From CANHEE01 sp043777755 (lineage in GTDB: Bacteria > Bacteroidota > Bacteroidia > Chitinophagales > Saprospiraceae): 22,999 nucleotides of DNA. The translations under genes and the position numbers were made by a program. Shown piece after piece: positions 19,425 through 22,999 of the stretch (positions are counted from its first letter, which is position 1; the number at the start of each line of letters is the position of its first letter). The stretch is taken from assembly GCA_043777755.1 (NCBI GenBank), contig JAYWHK010000207.1, positions 1 to 22,999 on the forward strand. Reading direction: 5' to 3'. The notes beneath the pieces were generated by a model. It saw only the letters and a list, made by a program, of their open reading frames with translations, was not told where the DNA came from and did no database searches.

Positions 19425-21476
19425 TTAAAAATTATACCTTGCTTGTATGCCAATTTCTGTTTTTGTATTGCCCAGGACTGTTTCGTTGCCTGTTCCGACG
19501 CTATCCGTGTTGGGCAGGAAATTCTGAGCAAACCGAGTTTCTATCATTAGATTTTTAAGTGGTGTATAACGTAGGTTGAAATAAAAGCGGCTTCCCTTTC
19601 CATACAAAGCTGGAATCGAATACAAATACATCAAACTATTCTCAAAAGCGTAGATTCTCGAATTGTAATCGTCGGTTTCAAAAAGGCAGTAACGTGCCGT
19701 GAAGGAAAACGGAATACCCTTGGGTTTAAATTTTAAATCTTGATACAACAAATAACCTTTGGAATTGGTGCTTTCTTTTTCGTATTGCGCATACTCCACA
19801 CGGCTCTCCCACTCTATCTCAGGCGTGATTTGATATTGCAAGTTCAAACGCAGCTGATGTCTTTTTTCAAACGCCAGCGGTGATATAAGCAACGTACTTT
19901 CGCTACTGTTTCGCTCTTTGGATTTTACCCGATATTGGAGATAAACATCTAATTTTCTTTTTAGCGTAAAAGTGATTCGATTGTAAAACTCATAGCCGTT
20001 GCTTGGCGCATTGATTTGAAAACGCAGCCAATTGTTTTTCCAAAAATCCAAATAAGATTCGATTTTCCATTTTTGCGTAGGCAAAATACTAACACCTGCA
20101 TAAAGCCCATTTTCGTTGGTTGCACCCAGGGCTTCTGCTATTGGATTTGCCAAAAGTGACTGATAATTCGCTTGGTAATAACGGTGCAAAATACTCATAT
20201 TCAAGTGTTTATCCATTCCTACAAGCAATCCGTTCACTGTTCCTTTTCCGCCATTATCGCTGATGGCGGTTTCTCCAAAAAAGTTAAAATTGCGATATAC
20301 ATAAGCATAATCTACGCTGGCATTGAGTAGCGGTTGTCCTCTAAAAGCAAACTGATTGTAAGGTTTTAGGCTACGCTCAAAAGGTTTGTCAAATTTATTA
20401 TACAATAGGTTGATTCCCAGTTGTTTATTGTTTGTTTTGTATTTTACGGAAGAACCAAAAGTTAGGTTTTGTATGGCGTTTTTATTGGCAATTTCGGCTT
20501 CTGTACGGTGCAAACCACTGTTGAGCAAAGACACAAAAACTTCATCAAAAGCCTGTGTCGTATCTAAATCAACCGTTGCATCTCGTTTGCGGTAAGAAGC
20601 AAAAGCCGTCAAATCTATGTTTTTATTGATTTGGTAGGTCATGGCAGCTCCTCGTAAAAAATTCGATTCGGCAACCGATGTATAAGGTCTGATAACTCGA
20701 TGCTGACGTTTCAAATCTGTAATAAATGGGCTTTTCCCTGGCGCAAAATCTTGGAAAAGTACCAGTCCTTGTCCAAAATTTGCCATAAAATCGCCAAAAA
20801 TCACTTGAAATCGCCTTCCTTTGTATGCCAAATGTGCTGACATAAAATCAGCTCCGACAATCTTTTTTTCGTAGCGATAAGGTTCGCCACGGTCTTTTTC
20901 AAGGGTAAAACCCATGCTAAATTTTGTACCAAAAGCCCTTTTGAAACGAATATAATGCTGAAAATTATTGCCCAAATATTTTCCATTTTGAAAGCCTGAT
21001 GATTTTTCTAAAAAGGTTGTACTTCGCACAAACAATTGATTGTCAGCATCTTGAACCATATCTTTCAATCCAACTTGGTAATCATCAACAGTGCCAGAAA
21101 CTTTTACAAAAGGAAGGATTTTTTTGATGGTCGCCATATCAAAAGAAGGAATCGCTTGTAGTTCTTGTACCGCTATCAAATCGCCTAATTTTTGATGGTA
21201 CTGAAAAAAATCTTCCACTTGCATCGGCGAGAGTAGCTGCAAAGCGGTAAGGTCTTCCCGAGAGGCTTTATTTAGGTTTATTTTGTGTTTGGCAAAATGT
21301 TCTAAATGCTCAAAAGCGGTGTTCAACTCAAAGCCATTGTCGTTTTGAGTTGAAAGAATTAGGTTTTCAACCGCATCTTGATTGAACTCATTGATGTTGT
21401 TTTTTAGAGAATCCGATTGCGAAAATGCTGCGAAATGATGTAAAGAAAAAAGAAAAAATAGCGTTTTTTTGACCAT
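19425..21476 (-). CDS. Outer-membrane protein with ComEA-like helix-hairpin-helix domain, 683 aa
   Basis: A signal peptide (about 1-20, ending AAFSQ) precedes a helical segment and tandem helix-hairpin-helix motifs (about 65-130: INLNKASREDLTALQLLSPMQ... and LIAVQELQAIPSFDMATIKKI), as in ComEA and its many Bacteroidetes relatives. The remaining 550 residues are strand after strand with aromatic girdle residues, and the protein ends RYNF with a terminal Phe, as in an outer-membrane beta-barrel. This two-part architecture is a conserved but poorly understood Bacteroidetes family; a part in DNA uptake or transport is possible but unproven. A likely -7 box, TACATTTG on the minus strand, lies at 21504-21511. 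Confidence 0.8.
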   Translation of the reverse strand: MVKKTLFFLFSLHHFAAFSQSDSLKNNINEFNQDAVENLILSTQNDNGFELNTAFEHLEHFAKHKINLNKASREDLTALQLLSPMQVEDFFQYHQKLGDLIAVQELQAIPSFDMATIKKILPFVKVSGTVDDYQVGLKDMVQDADNQLFVRSTTFLEKSSGFQNGKYLGNNFQHYIRFKRAFGTKFSMGFTLEKDRGEPYRYEKKIVGADFMSAHLAYKGRRFQVIFGDFMANFGQGLVLFQDFAPGKSPFITDLKRQHRVIRPYTSVAESNFLRGAAMTYQINKNIDLTAFASYRKRDATVDLDTTQAFDEVFVSLLNSGLHRTEAEIANKNAIQNLTFGSSVKYKTNNKQLGINLLYNKFDKPFERSLKPYNQFAFRGQPLLNASVDYAYVYRNFNFFGETAISDNGGKGTVNGLLVGMDKHLNMSILHRYYQANYQSLLANPIAEALGATNENGLYAGVSILPTQKWKIESYLDFWKNNWLRFQINAPSNGYEFYNRITFTLKRKLDVYLQYRVKSKERNSSESTLLISPLAFEKRHQLRLNLQYQITPEIEWESRVEYAQYEKESTNSKGYLLYQDLKFKPKGIPFSFTARYCLFETDDYNSRIYAFENSLMYLYSIPALYGKGSRFYFNLRYTPLKNLMIETRFAQNFLPNTDSVGTGNETVLGNTKTEIGIQARYNF

Positions 21477-21596
21477 TTGTAAGATTGAACTTTGATTGTG
21501 TTACAAATGTATGAAAAAATGACAAATTCAGCCTATTTTATGGTGAGAAAATACTTTTTTTCAAAATCAAGAATTTATCAAAACGTTGTCACTAAC

Positions 21597-21636
21597 AAAA
21601 AAGGACAAAATCATTACGATTTTGTCCTTTTTTATT
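21597..21636. terminator. Bidirectional-looking terminator
   Basis: AAAAAAGGACAAAATC and GATTTTGTCCTTTTTT form a perfect stem with a 5-nt loop and T runs on both strands. It lies between the two leftward genes and could end the T9SS cargo transcript that starts at 22899. Confidence 0.8.
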
Positions 21637-21644
21637 TTTATAAT

Positions 21645-21879
21645 AATGCGAATATTGGGTTGAAAACGCTATTTTTAATCAGAAATGTTGTTAATAACAA
21701 AACTGTGGTAACGTAAATCTACTCTTTTTTTGTCATTTCGTAGCTTTAGCGGAGAAATCCCACACTACGAGAGAACCTAAGGGCGAGATTCCACGTGCTT
21801 CGCACTCTGAATGACAAAAAGAGAGTAGATTTTCATCAGTTTTCTATTGTCATTGATTATCTAACCCAATATTCGCATT
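21645..21879. repeat. Nested inverted-repeat element (MITE/REP-like)
   Basis: The outer arms AATGCGAATATTGGGTT (21645-21661) and its exact complement (21863-21879) enclose an inner element, 21715-21833. The inner element's 23-bp ends (AAATCTACTCT...GTCATT) match in inverted orientation with one mismatch. The inner element contains the TGTCATT...GAATGACA layout seen in dispersed bacterial REP-type repeats. No transposase is encoded. This fills most of the 496-bp gap between genes. Confidence 0.75.
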
Positions 21880-21890
21880 TATACATCGAA

Positions 21891-21972
21891 TACGTTGGGT
21901 TAAAACCCAACGCTAAGTGTCGGTCGTTGCTACGTTGGGAAGTCCCTCCTTTGGAGGGATTTAGGGAGGCTG
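21891..21972. repeat. Hairpin and CTCC-TTTGGAGG dispersed-repeat sequence
   Basis: CGTTGGGT/ACCCAACG forms a hairpin around 21893-21912. It is followed by CCCTCCTTTGGAGGGA (about 21945-21960) and GGGAGG, ending right at the T9SS gene stop. The CTCC-TTTGGAG core recurs inside that gene at 22283-22305. Confidence 0.65.
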
Positions 21973-22899
21973 TTACTCCTTCACCAACTTCATCACTTGT
22001 CCGTTACTCGCTACCCGCAAATAATACACGCCCGAAGGAAACGCTGACATATCGATTTGTCCATCGTTTTGAACATTGATAGACAAGGTTTGTCCGATGC
22101 TGTTTATCAGCGTAAAGGTTTCGTCTTCCATATTTTCCACGCCCGCAATCGTAAAAAGTCCAGTGCTTGGATTTGGAAAAACACTTGCTACGTTTTCGCC
22201 TTTGCTGTCTATTGCGATGATTTTTGAGTACTCAAAACGACCGTCGAAATCGAGTTGTTTTAACCTGTAATAGACGACCTCTCCCGACCTCTCCAAAGGA
22301 GAGGAGAACGTAGTGTTGTCCTCGAAGCGGTAATTTTGCACTTGATTGGTTGTACCTTTTCCTGCGACGAAGCCGATTTTATCAAAACGAACACCATCTG
22401 CGCTGCGCTCGATGTCGAAACCTTTGTTTTGGCTTTCGGAAGCGGTGCGCCATGTGAGGTGGTTTTGACCACCATCAATAGTTGCATCAAAGTTGATGAG
22501 TTCAACTGGCAGAACAATGGAACCTATGGAAAGCGTACCACAATTAAGAAGTAAATCATCTGTCCAAGGTAATAACAATGGTGGGTTCGGTGAGCTTGTA
22601 TTTACAATGTAATAACCAAGTGCTAAATCTGCTGTGAACCTCAACTCCCATCGTGAGTTGTTGTATTGAATTGTTGCACTCTCAAAACCACCAGAACCAT
22701 TTGGCATATTACCAGTGAATATATTACGTCCGCCACTTGCACCTGTACGTGTAAATTGGATACCGTTATAGCTGCAGTCAGTAGAGCCTGCAGGTATAGG
22801 CATGGCTATTGCAAGCGTAATGGTTTGCCCAAAAGAGTGAACGCTTAAAAAAAATACGACAACAAGTGTTGTTAAGATTGAAAGTACTTGTTTTTTCAT
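21973..22899 (-). CDS. Exported T9SS cargo protein with C-terminal sorting domain, 308 aa
   Basis: A signal peptide (about 1-24, ending HSFGQ) is followed by a beta-rich N-terminal part of unknown type. The LPVELINFDATIDGGQNHLTWRT..E..NKGFDIERS segment (about 130-170) is a fibronectin-III-like module typical of Bacteroidetes secreted proteins. The C-terminal type A sorting domain (about 237-308: VFPNPSTGLFTI, INSIGQ, PSGVYYLRV, GQVMKLVKE) directs secretion by the type IX system and surface attachment. The segment FSSPLERSGEVV (about 198-209) is encoded by a palindromic dispersed repeat and seems to be an in-frame insertion before YYRLKQLDFDG. The start ATG lies at the inner edge of the 104-bp end repeat. 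Confidence 0.88.
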   Translation of the reverse strand: MKKQVLSILTTLVVVFFLSVHSFGQTITLAIAMPIPAGSTDCSYNGIQFTRTGASGGRNIFTGNMPNGSGGFESATIQYNNSRWELRFTADLALGYYIVNTSSPNPPLLLPWTDDLLLNCGTLSIGSIVLPVELINFDATIDGGQNHLTWRTASESQNKGFDIERSADGVRFDKIGFVAGKGTTNQVQNYRFEDNTTFSSPLERSGEVVYYRLKQLDFDGRFEYSKIIAIDSKGENVASVFPNPSTGLFTIAGVENMEDETFTLINSIGQTLSINVQNDGQIDMSAFPSGVYYLRVASNGQVMKLVKE

Positions 22900-22998
22900 T
22901 ATCTACTCGATGTTCCAGTTTTCTAAAAACATAACATTTTTAAAAAATTTGAAAAATAATATTTTAATTTATAGCAAAATATCAATTTTTTATTTTTA
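22895..22998. repeat. Right copy of the 104-bp inverted repeat
   Basis: This is the reverse complement of 1-104 with 6 mismatches. Here it forms the upstream region of the T9SS gene and includes its start codon. The right copy lacks one base of the internal hairpin pairing (A instead of C at the position equivalent to 67). Confidence 0.85.
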
Positions 22999-22999
22999 T

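Overview
The window comes from a low-GC member of the Bacteroidetes. Evidence is a protein with a type IX secretion C-terminal sorting domain, Bacteroidetes-type promoters (TTG, about 20 nt, TAnnTTTG), start sites without strong Shine-Dalgarno sequences, and fibre repeats of the GIGT..P..KLDV kind common in this phylum. No species can be named from the sequence alone.

About 0.1-18.0 kb looks like an integrated virus or virus-derived element. It opens with an N-terminally truncated DUF3987 replication gene and a 240-bp region of AAAGGT-Y iterons that looks like an origin. Several small unknown genes follow (1.5-4.0 kb). A long rightward cassette (4.7-15.3 kb) then encodes a membrane-anchored GH108 lysozyme, a LEA/WHy-like membrane protein, a transglutaminase-fold protein, a lysine-rich protein, a likely major capsid protein, further small virion candidates, a fibre interrupted by one in-frame TGA, and a holin-like membrane protein. 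A leftward set (15.3-17.9 kb) holds a small regulator-like gene, a DUF2158-like gene, an unknown gene and a tyrosine integrase. I see no terminase, portal, tape measure or tail sheath gene, but many single-pass membrane proteins. A small tailless phage is the best inference, not a proven one.

The most striking structure is a pair of inverted modules at 4.06-4.50 kb and 15.34-15.77 kb that point inward and bracket the virion cassette. Each has a near-identical promoter, a leader of about 150-170 nt, and a paralogous 68-77 aa protein gene. The two leaders have diverged in sequence, but their complementary segments have changed together. This points to a conserved RNA with mutually exclusive pairings next to the start codon.

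From 18.05 kb rightward the sequence is host-like: a tRNA-Leu(UAA) split by a group I intron with a decayed HNH endonuclease gene, a tRNA-Gly(GCC), a TPR protein, an outer-membrane helix-hairpin-helix protein, nested MITE/REP-like repeats, and a T9SS cargo protein. The integrase lies beside the tRNA-Leu 3' end, the usual place for a tRNA-targeting integrase, but no second att copy is visible. The two window ends are about 94% identical inverted copies of a 104-bp sequence that ends at a start codon. The left copy abuts the truncated DUF3987 gene, so it marks a rearrangement junction.
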